Part shown: one piece after another, positions 26,129 to 35,576 of the stretch
Numbering within the stretch: the stretch's first letter is position 1
Layout: each line of letters begins with the position of its first letter
Assembly: GCA_039962225.1 (NCBI GenBank)
Contig: JAMPKV010000009.1
Location: 124,001 to 188,000 of the forward strand
DNA from: Microcoleus sp. AS-A8
GTDB lineage: Bacteria; Cyanobacteriota; Cyanobacteriia; Cyanobacteriales; Coleofasciculaceae
Length of the DNA stretch: 64,000 bases
Direction of reading: 5' to 3'
Notes under the pieces: model-generated
What the model was told of the DNA's origin: nothing
The model's input: only the letters and a program-made list of their open reading frames with translations
Database searches by the model: none
Translations under genes and position numbers: made by a program

Positions 26129-27904
26129 ATGGATAACAGCAAAAACCTCTCTCTACATTACTGGGCGTTGGCTGGAGTCATGGCTCTAGGAGTAGCCCTG
26201 CGATTTTGCAATCTTGATCTTAAACCTCTATGGCTCGATGAGGTGCTGACAGCTTTACTGAGCTTAGGGCATCGTTACAAAGATGTACCTTTAGAGGTGG
26301 TGTTCCCTGCTTCAACGTTGCAGGAGTTGTTTACGCTTCAACCCCATCGCAGTTGTTCCGCGATTGCCCAAGCCGTTGCCACCGAATCCACCCATCCTCC
26401 CCTGTTTTTTTGCTTAATGCATCAATGGTTAAATGGGATGGAACCTGTCGCCCATACGCTCTCGTGGAAACTCAGGGCGCTTCCTGCTCTCTTGGGGGTG
26501 GGTGCGATCGCAGCTACTTATGCTTTCAATCGTATCGTTTTTTCCCCAAGCGCCGGTCTCATCGGAGCCGCTTTCATGGCGGTTTCTCCCTTTGCTGTCT
26601 ACCTCTCCCAAGAAGCACGTCACTACACACTACCGATGCTGTTGATTATCCTAGCGCTACTGGGATTAATGCACATTCAGCACGCCCTTTACAATCGGCA
26701 GCAGTTGCCAAAACCCTTCGTTTGGTTGTTGTGGGGCATCATTAACAGTATCGGTTGCTATGTCCACTACTTTTTTATTCTGGCGTTCATTGCCCAGCTT
26801 TTGACGCTAACCGGACTGATGTACTGGCGTCGTCGGCTTTTACCCAAGGGCAGTTGGCTGGCGGTTACGCTGGTAGTCGTCGGTGTGGCAGTGAGTTATT
26901 TGCCTTGGCTATCCGTGATGTTAGGGAGTTTTGGGCGTGCTGAAACAGGCTGGCTTCCCAAACCTCAACATATTGCCCCCTTGTATCAAACCGTTTTAGC
27001 TTGGCTGAGCATGGCGATCGCACTGCCAGTCGAAAGTCAACCGTTGTGGATTCAAATCCCAGCCGCGTTATTGACCATTGTGTTTGGGGGTTGGGTGGGT
27101 TGGCAAGGCTTGCAGGGACTAAAATCACTGTGGCAGCAGCCGGAAACGCACCTGGCAATCTTAACCCTCTCCAGTTTCATCCTGTGTGTGCTGCTGCAAT
27201 TTGCAGGGATTATTTACCTATTAGGCAAGGATATTACGGTTGCCCCTCGCTATCACTTTGTCTACTACCCAGCCGTATGTGCTTTGCTAGGAGCTAGCTT
27301 TAGCTCCAGAAGGTTGAATGTTGAAAGGTTGAGGCTTGTTCTCCGAAGGGGTTCCCAAAGGGTAGGTTCAAATCCGTCTTCTCACCTGCAACCTGCTAAT
27401 ATTCAATCTGCCACCTCAATACAACCGGCAACCGTTTTTTTGTCTCTTTCCTTATTGAGTTGTATTTTTGTCGTTTCTAACTTAGCGTTTCTCAAATCTT
27501 TTCATCCTCAGCAGGTAGCGCGGAATATGTCCCTGGATCGGGATGTTCCAATCATGATGGTAGTGGGATACCACAACTTTCAAGATGTTGCTTTGGGATT
27601 AAGTTTTGCGTTAGCTATCGACCAATTGCATCGAGATAGTTTGCAGGAAATGGCTAAGGCTTCTTTTGCTTTTTTGCACCCAGAGCCATCTTATGAATCC
27701 GTTTGGCAAAAACTGTCTAAGCTGCCCGTGTTATCAGTCCCTCGCTTGAATCTTTGGGTCGTTGCGCCTGGGTTGAGGCGTCGAGAATATCCTCCACAGC
27801 TTGCAATTGGGAACCCAACTCGCTGCACAATTGACCTTTCTCAACATTACCGGATAGGGATTCCTTATCAGCTTTATCGTTGTGTTTCAACACCTGATTT
27901 GTAG
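26129..27904 (+). CDS. Membrane glycosyltransferase of the GT39/PMT-like (ArnT-related) class
   Basis: The 591-residue product has about ten hydrophobic segments. The first loop carries the acidic signature LKPLWLDEVLT (residues about 31-41), followed by the THPPLFFCLMHQW segment typical of polyprenyl-phosphate-sugar-dependent transferases. The reaction would move a sugar from a lipid carrier to an acceptor on the outer side of the inner membrane; the acceptor is unknown. Residues about 390-435 are an odd basic/Gln-rich stretch encoded by a repeat-like DNA segment (27311-27432) that keeps the frame open. Start at ATG 26129. Confidence 0.82.
   Translation: MDNSKNLSLHYWALAGVMALGVALRFCNLDLKPLWLDEVLTALLSLGHRYKDVPLEVVFPASTLQELFTLQPHRSCSAIAQAVATESTHPPLFFCLMHQWLNGMEPVAHTLSWKLRALPALLGVGAIAATYAFNRIVFSPSAGLIGAAFMAVSPFAVYLSQEARHYTLPMLLIILALLGLMHIQHALYNRQQLPKPFVWLLWGIINSIGCYVHYFFILAFIAQLLTLTGLMYWRRRLLPKGSWLAVTLVVVGVAVSYLPWLSVMLGSFGRAETGWLPKPQHIAPLYQTVLAWLSMAIALPVESQPLWIQIPAALLTIVFGGWVGWQGLQGLKSLWQQPETHLAILTLSSFILCVLLQFAGIIYLLGKDITVAPRYHFVYYPAVCALLGASFSSRRLNVERLRLVLRRGSQRVGSNPSSHLQPANIQSATSIQPATVFLSLSLLSCIFVVSNLAFLKSFHPQQVARNMSLDRDVPIMMVVGYHNFQDVALGLSFALAIDQLHRDSLQEMAKASFAFLHPEPSYESVWQKLSKLPVLSVPRLNLWVVAPGLRRREYPPQLAIGNPTRCTIDLSQHYRIGIPYQLYRCVSTPDL
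27311..27432 (+). repeat. Repeat-type sequence lying in frame inside the glycosyltransferase gene
   Basis: AGGTTGAATGTTGAAAGG near the left end is the imperfect reverse complement of CAACCTGCTAATATTCAATC near the right end. Between them lie TCTCCGAAGGGG-type and TTCAAATCC-type sequence. Similar CAACCTGCAACCTG heptads occur in intergenic DNA at 13284-13350. The segment is a multiple of three in effect and reads through as SRRLNVERL...NIQSATSIQPAT. Confidence 0.5.
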
Positions 27905-28531
27905 CGATCGCTTACAGCGTCTCTGCTGTTGCTCAATTCCTAGTGCAGACATCTTGTCGGCTTTCAATATAAGGGAATAAGATCAGCTCTAAATTTATAT
28001 TTTTGTAAAATTCCGAGAATATGGCTCCATTTGCTGCTACTTTTTGGGGAGCAAAAAGCTCTCATTGTTTTATAATTTAGTAGCTTTGTTAAAGAGAATT
28101 AGCAGAGTGTTTGGAGCCAAGTAAAATTTTGGTGTAGTAGGATACATATTGCAGATGTATCCAATTGGTTCACAAAATATTCACAAATTGGCCTTATCTT
28201 CAAAATTAAAACAGTATCAAGTCAACTCCCCTATCAATGATCCCAACTGACTCGACGAATGTCGTTCCTAGTTGGGGCTTGAGAAGAAAAATCCTCAAGA
28301 GTAATCCTTGTATATCCCCCTTAGGAAATAATTTCTAAAAAGGAACCAAGTTCTGAATTAGCATTTGGTATCTACTCCCTCACCTTACTACGTTGCTCGA
28401 AGCATCAGCCTCGTAAGGCGCAAGCAGAGGTGGGGATAGGAATTATTACCGAGGGGTTTGAAAACGATTCTGTTGGTAATTGTTGTAAAACCCATTCTAG
28501 GAAGATGACGGCAGTAGCCGGAGGAACAGCC
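27905..28531. other. Intergenic region with several hairpins
   Basis: About 627 bases. It contains GGATACAT/ATGTATCC (28140-28162) and two successive hairpins at 28242-28299 (separate entry). The frame of the downstream hypothetical gene extends upstream to a GTG at 28430, but a better start exists at 28532. No tRNA or known riboswitch is recognised. Confidence 0.45.
28242..28299. other. Two adjacent hairpins, candidate structured RNA
   Basis: CCCAACT (28242-28248) pairs with AGTTGGG (28270-28276), enclosing a second small stem CGAC/GTCG (28253-28264). Directly after it CTTGAG (28278-28283) pairs with CTCAAG (28294-28299). The arrangement is seen directly; an RNA function is inference. A terminator or a small RNA end are alternatives. 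Confidence 0.35.
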
Positions 28532-28837
28532 ATGCTTTGTCATACACAGGAATGCAAGTCTTATGCTGATTTGGCATTTAAGGCTTTAAGAAACAAAAGA
28601 CAGCCCTTGGTGAAATCTTTAAAGAATTTTCTCAGTACCTTTCCCAAAACTGACCTAATCGGTGATATCCTAACAACGGCCTTACATCAGCTAGCTGAAT
28701 CTGACCCAGCCGCTTGTCGTTGGACGATCTGGATTTTGCAGAATTCTTCTGATTTGCAACCCTACTTTCCCCTAATAGAGGAATCTCTAGATTTAACAGT
28801 TAAAGAATTGGAAGATAAAGGAATGATTCTCACTTAA
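28532..28837 (+). CDS. Hypothetical protein
   Basis: A 101-residue product from ATG 28532, preferred because CCGGAGGA lies 6 bases upstream. Starts at GTG 28430 or ATG 28505 are possible in the same frame. The sequence is soluble and helical in appearance (CKSYADLAFKALRNKRQPLVK ... ALHQLAESDPAACRWTIWIL), without signal peptide. No family was recognised. It stands alone between two large intergenic regions. Confidence 0.55.
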   Translation: MLCHTQECKSYADLAFKALRNKRQPLVKSLKNFLSTFPKTDLIGDILTTALHQLAESDPAACRWTIWILQNSSDLQPYFPLIEESLDLTVKELEDKGMILT

Positions 28838-28950
28838 AATTTTTGAGTGGGGTGTCTGTAGTCTGTCCATACAGCTCCACTCAAAAGTTACGATACCGTT
28901 GTTTAATATCGATTTCCTATTACTACAAATATTTTTTCTCCCCCCTTGTT

Positions 28951-29000
28951 AACCGGAGCGACCGGAGCCGAAGGTGAGGATGAGGAGGGGTGGGGGGATC
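28951..29000. repeat. ACCGGAGCGACCGGAG...GAGGATGAGGAG repeat
   Basis: A free-standing copy of the sequence also present in the MITE-like elements at 35461-35510 and 43809-43860 and at 5281-5330. It lies between convergent genes. Confidence 0.55.
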
Positions 29001-29052
29001 TGAAAATGTCGCAAGTAAAAGGGAAATGGGTATTATATGTCAAATAACTTAT

Positions 29053-30129
29053 TTAATGTCCATCACTAGACCAATGAGGCCGATCGCTCGCTAACTTAAT
29101 CACGCCATAGGTAGCACCGACACGCCAAAGTTCCGAATTTTCATAACTAGAGGGGGGAGAACCAATACTCACCATTCGTCCCTTCGCATTCTTAATATTG
29201 AGCGTACCTTGCCAAGTTACAAGCCAGTCAATCGCAAGTCCCTGTGTGTGACGAGACTGTAGAGCCGGTGGAAAAGCAATATCATAGGCATCCACCATCT
29301 GCTGAGCCGCCTGAAGCGATATGGCGTTGGTGTAATGCACCCAACTAATATCTACACCAGTCCGAGAGGGGACATTCTGGGGAGCAATTTCCTTTCTAAT
29401 AATTTTGGAGGCATAGTGCATCAAGTATGCCCGTTCGGGTGGTCGAAGCGTATTAGCAATTTCAATGCTTGCCCCGGCTGCCCGCAAGGCTTTCTCAAAA
29501 GCTTGTACCTTTTGGCGAAACGGTGAAGCCAAATCATCGATGGAGGTGCTCGCCAAAAAATACTTAACCCAGTGGGCACCACTGAGACGTTGGCGTTGCC
29601 GTCTGGCATATTCGGTGAGTGTATCTAAGGCTGGCTCGAAGTCAGCACCTAGTTTGAGTTTGGTCGAGGCAGAGAGCTTTTGCGCTAGTGTTGGTCGAAA
29701 GCTGACATCTAGCTTTTTGTAAGCTTCCGCTAATCCTCTAGCACTGTTGAGTCCAAAGTCACCATCACTCCCTAAGGGCGGGGTGAGTTGGGCGATGGCA
29801 TTCAAACTCTGCTGTAAGTCTTTGACTTGCGCCTCCCCAAAGTTGAGACACTCCAGCAGCATGGCAGCCGTGAGGTTTGGCACATAAAAAATGAACCCCT
29901 GCGTAAGAGCTTTCGTATAGGTGCCAGCGCCCACAACCCCATCCGCCAGCAACCCATTTTTTTCCTGATAGGCACGAGAGGCAACATCTGTGCTGTTGCC
30001 AAAATTAGCATCAATCGCCCCAATCGGAAATCCAGCCTCCCGTAAAAATCTCTGCCAAGCCGCTACAGCAACTCCTGTAGAGCCTTTTTTAATTACAGAT
30101 AACTTCAGAGGACGAGGATTAAAAGCCAT
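29053..30129 (-). CDS. Peptidoglycan-binding domain protein with M15-type peptidase-like domain
   Basis: The 358-residue product has an N-terminal PG_binding_1 domain (about 9-75; KKGSTGVAVAAWQRFLREAG, DANFGNSTDVASRAYQ). A second, degenerate copy lies around residues 88-140. The C-terminal domain (about 200-358) carries the zinc-ligand pattern of D-Ala-D-Ala carboxypeptidases and endolysins of family M15: SRHTQGLAIDW (His and Asp ligands) and DRPHWSSD (third His). There is no signal peptide, so secretion would need another route, such as a phage holin or lysis. It may derive from a phage endolysin. Start ATG 30129. Confidence 0.78.
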   Translation of the reverse strand: MAFNPRPLKLSVIKKGSTGVAVAAWQRFLREAGFPIGAIDANFGNSTDVASRAYQEKNGLLADGVVGAGTYTKALTQGFIFYVPNLTAAMLLECLNFGEAQVKDLQQSLNAIAQLTPPLGSDGDFGLNSARGLAEAYKKLDVSFRPTLAQKLSASTKLKLGADFEPALDTLTEYARRQRQRLSGAHWVKYFLASTSIDDLASPFRQKVQAFEKALRAAGASIEIANTLRPPERAYLMHYASKIIRKEIAPQNVPSRTGVDISWVHYTNAISLQAAQQMVDAYDIAFPPALQSRHTQGLAIDWLVTWQGTLNIKNAKGRMVSIGSPPSSYENSELWRVGATYGVIKLASDRPHWSSDGH

Positions 30130-30647
30130 AGATCAAACCCATTAGATTGAATGCCGCCAAGGACTACAGCCAAAACAGGGTAGCAAGCTGTTTGCCGACC
30201 TCAAGCGCAGGTGGTCAGCCGATGCTGATCGTAATCTATCATTCGTTTTGAGTCACCCTTCCTTGAGCTGATGACTGGATAGCTTTTAGTTATAGCTATC
30301 GCCATAAAGTTTAGGACTTTCTTTAACAGCTCTTGTGACCACTTACCAGTAATAAACATAAAAATAAAAGCCTTCTCGTATGAGCTCCGGTGCCTTCTGC
30401 CTTCTGCCTTCTGTCCTCACTAAAGCTCCGGTTTGCCTTCTGCTATAAAACTGAGTTGCAAACATTCAGACGCTATGGCAATTTTGGCAGCGATTTAGTT
30501 CCTTTTCCCATGAAGTTTTACAGCGTGTCTTTTGACAGGAGCGATCGCACTCCTTAAAATCTGGAAGGAAATTAAGTACATTTCCCTAGACAAGCCATTG
30601 AAACTGTCGTAACTGTTTAGGCGCTCTCTGGGTGAATACCAAGGAAT
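30130..30647. other. Intergenic region with heptamer tandem repeat
   Basis: About 518 bases between divergent genes. TGCCTTC is repeated three times at 30391-30411; a reverse-strand relative lies at 50853-50882. No ORF or RNA gene is supported. A good AAGGA site precedes the downstream ATG. Confidence 0.5.
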
Positions 30648-31874
30648 ATGCTACTAGACCTAGACTTTTTTCTGCTCATGACCCTGGGATTCCTAGGGAG
30701 TTTTGGTCACTGTGTGGGGATGTGTGGCCCCATCACCGTGGCTTTTTCCCTGTCTCAGCAGCGAGAGAACCAGAAAGGATTACTCCTAGGGTTTCACATT
30801 TTGCTGAATTTGGGACGGGTCGTGAGCTATACCTTGGTAGGTGCTGGGATTGGGGGGTTAGGTTCTCTATTGCTGGCTAGCGGACAATTAGCAGGAATTG
30901 GGAGTAGCTTACGTCAGTGGATGGCAATTATCACTGGCTTGATGCTGATTTGGTTTGGCTTGGTACAAATTAAACCCGACTTTCTCCCGCGCCTACCTTT
31001 GTTGCACCCACTCACTCAGGGCAAATGGCATCAGCGGCTGAGTGCAGCCATGAGTGAACTATCTGCCCAACCCCACTGGTGGACACCGGCTCTTTTGGGC
31101 GGTGTTTGGGGTTTGATGCCCTGTGGTTTTTTGTATACCGCTCAAATTAGAGCAGCACAGACCGGTGATCTCTGGCTGGGTGCCGCGACAATGGTGGCTT
31201 TTGGATTGGGAACGATGCCCATGATGATGGGAGTGGGGGTGTCGGCGTCTAAACTCAGTGCGGATAAACGCAGTCAACTCTTTCGCTTGGGAGGCTGGGT
31301 GACACTCACCATTGGGATCTTAACGCTGCTGCGAACGGATGCCATGGTCGATTATACAGGGCACGCCTCGCTCATCCTGCTGATGTTAGCGCTGATTGCC
31401 CGTCCGATTCATCGCTTCTGGGCGCAACCATTGCGTTATCGTCGTGCGATTGGGGTAGGGGCTTATGTGTTGGCTTTAGCCCATACCGGTCACATGTTGG
31501 AGCATACGTTGCAGTGGAATTTTGAGGCAATTTCCTTCATGCTGCCGATGCATCAGATGGGGATTTGGGCGGGAATTGTGGCACTGGTATTGATAACACC
31601 CGCCGCGCTGACGAGTTTTGACCGCCTTCAGAAGGCTTTGGGAACACGCTGGCGACACATTCACTTGTTATCGATTCCCGCTTTAGTGCTCGCGGCTATT
31701 CATACGGTACTCATTGGTTCCCATTACCTCGGTGACTTTGAGGGAACATGGGAGAATAAAGTGATGGTTGCGATCGCATCTTTTTTGGTCATCGCTGTTT
31801 TGCTGATACGCTTACCTCAATTCTGGTCACTGGTATCTCTACAGAAGTTCTATCTCCCACCTAACCTCAAGTAA
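30648..31874 (+). CDS. UreH/DsbD-like (TauE/SafE-type) membrane protein fused to a ferric-reductase-like membrane domain
   Basis: The 408-residue product has an N-terminal six-helix domain (about 1-225). Its first helix contains GSFGHCVGMCGPI (Cys22, Cys26), as in the UreH/DsbD_2 family of thiol or metal-handling membrane proteins; LLGGVWGLMPCGFLY gives another conserved Cys. From about residue 235 a second domain has four to five helices with regularly placed histidines (LALAHTGHMLEH, MLPMHQMGIW, RHIHLLSIPALVLAAIHT). This resembles the haem-binding membrane part of ferric reductase/MsrQ proteins. The fusion suggests electron or metal transfer across the inner membrane. ATG 30648 follows AAGGA. 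Confidence 0.82.
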   Translation: MLLDLDFFLLMTLGFLGSFGHCVGMCGPITVAFSLSQQRENQKGLLLGFHILLNLGRVVSYTLVGAGIGGLGSLLLASGQLAGIGSSLRQWMAIITGLMLIWFGLVQIKPDFLPRLPLLHPLTQGKWHQRLSAAMSELSAQPHWWTPALLGGVWGLMPCGFLYTAQIRAAQTGDLWLGAATMVAFGLGTMPMMMGVGVSASKLSADKRSQLFRLGGWVTLTIGILTLLRTDAMVDYTGHASLILLMLALIARPIHRFWAQPLRYRRAIGVGAYVLALAHTGHMLEHTLQWNFEAISFMLPMHQMGIWAGIVALVLITPAALTSFDRLQKALGTRWRHIHLLSIPALVLAAIHTVLIGSHYLGDFEGTWENKVMVAIASFLVIAVLLIRLPQFWSLVSLQKFYLPPNLK

Positions 31875-31984
31875 GCCACTGAGCAAAATTTGGGTTACTG
31901 TCACTGCCACCCGACTTTAATCAGAATGGCAATGACTTAACCCGCTTCATGTTGGCACAACAGAGGGCGCTAACTTAGCTGGTT

Positions 31985-34609
31985 TCAACCCACAACAAAA
32001 TTCACCAACTTCCCAGGCACAACAATCACCTTCTTAATTTCCTTGCCCTCAAGGTAACGCTGGGCAACCTCCGACTCACGCGCATATTGTTCCAACGCTT
32101 GTTTATCCGCTTGCGATGGCACTTGAACTGTTCCGCGAGTTTTGCCCATAATTTGAATCACCAATGTAATCTCATCAGCAACCAAAGCATCTGGGTCATA
32201 GTTAGGCCAAGTATCCGTATGAACTGACTCATTATGACCCGTCTGACGCCACAACTCCTCAGCAATATGAGGGGCAAAGGGTGCCAACATCAGTATTAAG
32301 GTTTCAATTCCTTCAACATATACAGGTGAATCTTTGCAATTAGCATCCGTCAACGCATTACTCAGTTTCATCAACTCTGAAACCGCTGTGTTGAATTGGT
32401 ACTCATCCCCTAAATCTTCAGTGACAGCTTTAATGGCTGTGTGAATAGCCCGTCTCAAGTCCTTTTCAGCTTTCGTCAAGCCACCCTCTGTAGGAGTGTT
32501 AGGCTTTGCGCCCTTCACGGCTACAAAATCCGTCACCAAACGCCAGACGCGATTGAGGAAGCGGAATTGCCCTTCCACATCCGCTTCATCCCATTCCAAA
32601 TCTTTTTCCGGTGGTGCCTTAAACAGGATGAACATCCGCGCTGTATCTGCGCCGTACTTGTTAATCACAGCCTCCGGTGCGACGCCATTATACTTAGACT
32701 TGGACATGGTTTTGTAGGAAACTTCCAGCTTTTCCCCGGTTTCGGGGTCTTTCGGGTCGTTGGGGTCTACCTGTGCCGAAGGAATCCACTTGCCGGTGGT
32801 GGGGTTCATGTAGGTTAACCCCTGCACCATGCCTTGAGTTAGCAGGCGTTGGAATGGTTCATCGAAGTTGAGCAAGCCGCGATCGCGCAATACTTTGGTA
32901 AAGAACCGCGAGTACAATAAGTGCAAAATCGCGTGTTCAATTCCCCCTACATATTGATCAACTGGCATCCAGTCATTCGTTTTGTTGCGGTCAAATACTT
33001 GATTGTCATTCTTGGCATCCGTAAAGCGCAAGAAATACCACGAGGAATCGATAAACGTATCCATCGTGTCCGTCTCCCGCTTCGCGGCTGTGCCACAAGT
33101 CGGACAAGGCACATCTGCCCATCCTTCAACTTGTGCTAAGGACGAAACACGCCCCCCCTTGAATTCCACATCTTCGGGCAACTTCACAGGCAATTCGGCT
33201 TCCGGCACCGGCACTATCCCACATTTCGGGCAGTGTATCACTGGAATCGGGGCACCCCAATACCGTTGCCGGGAGATTAACCAATCCCGCAAACGATACT
33301 GGATTCGGGCTTTCCCCCATCCTTGTTGTTCGGCATACTCAATTACTGCCTGCTTTCCTGCCGTGGAAGCCATGCCATCGAAAGAACCGGAATTAACCAT
33401 CACTCCAGGTTCCGTGTAAGCTGCTTGTGGCACAGGTGTCTCGCCAGTGTTCTCCCCCGGCGGCACAATCACTACTTTGATGGGCAACTTCTGTTCTGTA
33501 GCAAATTGAAAATCTCTGGTATCGTGAGCAGGAACACCCATCACCGCACCCGTGCCATACTCATACAGCACGTAGTCGGCAATCCAAATGGGAATTTCTT
33601 CCCCAGTAAACGGATTGATGGCTTTGCCCCCTGTTGGAATCCCGCGTTTCGGCTTATCCTCCGCTGTGCGTTCCAGTTCACTTTCTTCAGAAACTTCTTG
33701 GATAAAGGCGTCAACTGCCGCTTTCCGGTCTTGGGTTGTCACTTTCGGCGTCAAGGGATGTTCTGGCGCTAACACAACATAAGTTACGCCATAAACCGTA
33801 TCCGGGCGCGTCGTAAACACGCCGATTTTTTCATCCAATCCGATGATGGGAAATTCTAAATAGGCACCAACCGATTTACCAATCCAGTTGGCCTGCATCA
33901 GTTTCACCCGTTCCGGCCAACCCGTCAACTTGTCGAGGTCGTTGAGCAATTCCTCGGCATAGTCGGTAATTTTAAAGAACCATTGCCGCAACAATTTGCG
34001 TTCGACTTTGGCACCGGAACGCCAAGAACGTCCTTCACTATCAACTTGCTCGTTGGCAAGTACAGTCTGATCGATAGGGTCCCAGTTTACCGCGGCTTCT
34101 TTCTGATAAGCCAATCCCGCCTGGAGAAATTGCAAGAAAATCCACTGCGTCCACTTGTAATAATCCGGGAAACAAGTCGCGAGTTCGCAATTCCAATCGT
34201 AGGATAGTCCTAATCGCTTTAACTCAGACTGCATCTGAGCGATGTTTTGATACGTCCACTTGGCAGGATGAACCCCCCGTTGGATTGCCGCATTCTCCGC
34301 CGGTAAACCAAAGGCATCCCAACCCATCGGGTGCAGTACCCGATAGCCTTGCATCCGGTGAGTTCTGGCAATCACATCCGTAATCGTATAATTACGAACA
34401 TGACCCATGTGCAGGTTACCCGATGGATAGGGAAACATCGACAGGGCGTAGAATTTCGGCTTATCGCTCTCTGTCGGGGTCTGGTCAATACCTTGTTCAG
34501 ACCAAATCTTTTGCCAATGTGCCTCTATCTCGGCGGGGTTGTAACGGGACTCCACAACACTTGCTCCTACGGGACTCGCTATCTGCCTTTGCTTGTTGTA
34601 TTTTGACAC
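31985..34609 (-). CDS. leuS: Leucyl-tRNA synthetase
   Basis: The 874-residue product is a full-length bacterial-type class I LeuRS. It has the HIGH-type motif NLHMGH (His67-His70), the editing-domain region with ATEQKLP and [13 protein letters not shown], zinc-binding cysteines (CPKCG, CPTCG) and the KMSKS motif as [10 protein letters not shown] (about 635-638). The C-terminal domain ends in [12 protein letters not shown]. It charges tRNA-Leu in the cytoplasm. The gene is essential and appears intact, with ATG at 34609. Confidence 0.98.
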   Translation of the reverse strand: MSKYNKQRQIASPVGASVVESRYNPAEIEAHWQKIWSEQGIDQTPTESDKPKFYALSMFPYPSGNLHMGHVRNYTITDVIARTHRMQGYRVLHPMGWDAFGLPAENAAIQRGVHPAKWTYQNIAQMQSELKRLGLSYDWNCELATCFPDYYKWTQWIFLQFLQAGLAYQKEAAVNWDPIDQTVLANEQVDSEGRSWRSGAKVERKLLRQWFFKITDYAEELLNDLDKLTGWPERVKLMQANWIGKSVGAYLEFPIIGLDEKIGVFTTRPDTVYGVTYVVLAPEHPLTPKVTTQDRKAAVDAFIQEVSEESELERTAEDKPKRGIPTGGKAINPFTGEEIPIWIADYVLYEYGTGAVMGVPAHDTRDFQFATEQKLPIKVVIVPPGENTGETPVPQAAYTEPGVMVNSGSFDGMASTAGKQAVIEYAEQQGWGKARIQYRLRDWLISRQRYWGAPIPVIHCPKCGIVPVPEAELPVKLPEDVEFKGGRVSSLAQVEGWADVPCPTCGTAAKRETDTMDTFIDSSWYFLRFTDAKNDNQVFDRNKTNDWMPVDQYVGGIEHAILHLLYSRFFTKVLRDRGLLNFDEPFQRLLTQGMVQGLTYMNPTTGKWIPSAQVDPNDPKDPETGEKLEVSYKTMSKSKYNGVAPEAVINKYGADTARMFILFKAPPEKDLEWDEADVEGQFRFLNRVWRLVTDFVAVKGAKPNTPTEGGLTKAEKDLRRAIHTAIKAVTEDLGDEYQFNTAVSELMKLSNALTDANCKDSPVYVEGIETLILMLAPFAPHIAEELWRQTGHNESVHTDTWPNYDPDALVADEITLVIQIMGKTRGTVQVPSQADKQALEQYARESEVAQRYLEGKEIKKVIVVPGKLVNFVVG

Positions 34610-34692
34610 ATCCCTGATTCACAATAGTGGGTTAGTCGCCGTGCTACCCTACTACTGTTGTGATTTTTTCTTCACCTTTTGATTTTTAGACT

Positions 34693-35298
34693 TTATTTCC
34701 CTAAGATATCTGCTAAGGAGCTATCTAACCAATCTTCATACCAAGTCAAGAAATCAATTTGGTTGTCTTCATAATAGAAGGGGCACCAACCTTCTCCAGC
34801 TGTCCAAATCTTCCCTTTCTGTTCTCCGCTTACCACCAAAACATACATCCATCCACATCCTTGATGACAGATAGGCAAGGAACCACACAAGGGATAATCT
34901 TCATCTATAAAATAAAAAGGTAGGTCTCGATTTCTTTTATGAATACAGTCTAAGGCGTCCGATTCCTTCAGAGGAAAAGGCTCCGATAAGAAATTTAACC
35001 CAAAATTTTTGATTTCTATTTTTATTTCTGCTAGGGATTTTTCTAAAGAAAGAATTCCATAACAAGGTCCTGCGCCGCCATAACGCCCTGAACCACCATT
35101 CCCTATATGTAAGAGAAAACTACGATAGTCTTCAGGTAGAGTTATTTTGTACTGCTGTTCAAAATTTGCCACTTGTTTTTTAGTCAGACAGGCATTGAGT
35201 TGGTATCTATGGGCTTGAGCACCAAATAGTACACAATCTTTGTCTTTCTGTTTAAGCAGGTTTATTTTTTCTTTGAGAAGTTCTATTTTGTTATTCAT
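34693..35298 (-). CDS. SMI1/KNR4 (SUKH)-family protein
   Basis: About 201 residues from ATG 35298. The SUKH core is seen in ITLPEDYRSFLLHIGNGGSG and the later GWMYVLVVSGEQKGKIW with DFLTWYEDWLDSSL at the end. Family members act as cytosolic protein-binding modules and, in bacteria, often as immunity proteins to toxins. No toxin gene is adjacent. The frame continues upstream to 35367, but that extension is translated MITE sequence and is rejected. The ATG is only 13 bases from the MITE end at 35311, so promoter and leader come from the inserted element or beyond it. Confidence 0.85.
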   Translation of the reverse strand: MNNKIELLKEKINLLKQKDKDCVLFGAQAHRYQLNACLTKKQVANFEQQYKITLPEDYRSFLLHIGNGGSGRYGGAGPCYGILSLEKSLAEIKIEIKNFGLNFLSEPFPLKESDALDCIHKRNRDLPFYFIDEDYPLCGSLPICHQGCGWMYVLVVSGEQKGKIWTAGEGWCPFYYEDNQIDFLTWYEDWLDSSLADILGK

Positions 35299-35310
35299 GG
35301 TCTGCGAATA

Positions 35311-35546
35311 TAGCGGTTCTCGGTTGGATGCGGTACACTCTGACCTCTCGGAAAAACGTCTCTCCACCTCTCCCTAACCCTCTCCTGTATAGGAGAGGGA
35401 AGCGGTTCGATTTTTTTAGCCCAGAGAGGCTTTGATTCTTATCTCTCTTCCCTTGTAGGGAACCGGAGCGACCGGAGTTCTTATGTGAGGATGAGGAGTT
35501 GGGGGTTAGGTTATTGTGGTGTACTTTACGCAACTGAGAAATGCTA
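35311..35546. mobile_element. MITE-like element, copy 1 (236 bp)
   Basis: Left end TAGCGGTTCTCGGTTGGATG and right end reading (reverse strand) TAGCATTTCTCAGTTGCG form imperfect terminal inverted repeats of about 28 bp ending in GTAC-like sequence. TA dinucleotides flank both sides (35309-35310, 35547-35548). TA duplication and this layout fit IS630/Tc1-type non-autonomous elements. An internal hairpin from 35371 to about 35402 is absent from copy 2. It lies between the divergent SMI1 and GGCT genes. Confidence 0.7.
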
Positions 35547-35576
35547 TAGTTAGCTTGCTACAAATATACTACATTT

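Noticed and set aside
27355-27395. tRNA-like TTCAAATCC sequence
   Set aside because: The T-stem does not pair and no acceptor or anticodon arm is present; it is part of a repeat inside a gene.
35299-35367. N-terminal extension of the SMI1/KNR4 protein to 35367
   Set aside because: The extra 23 residues are translated from the MITE terminal repeat and do not resemble the family; ATG 35298 gives the normal domain start.
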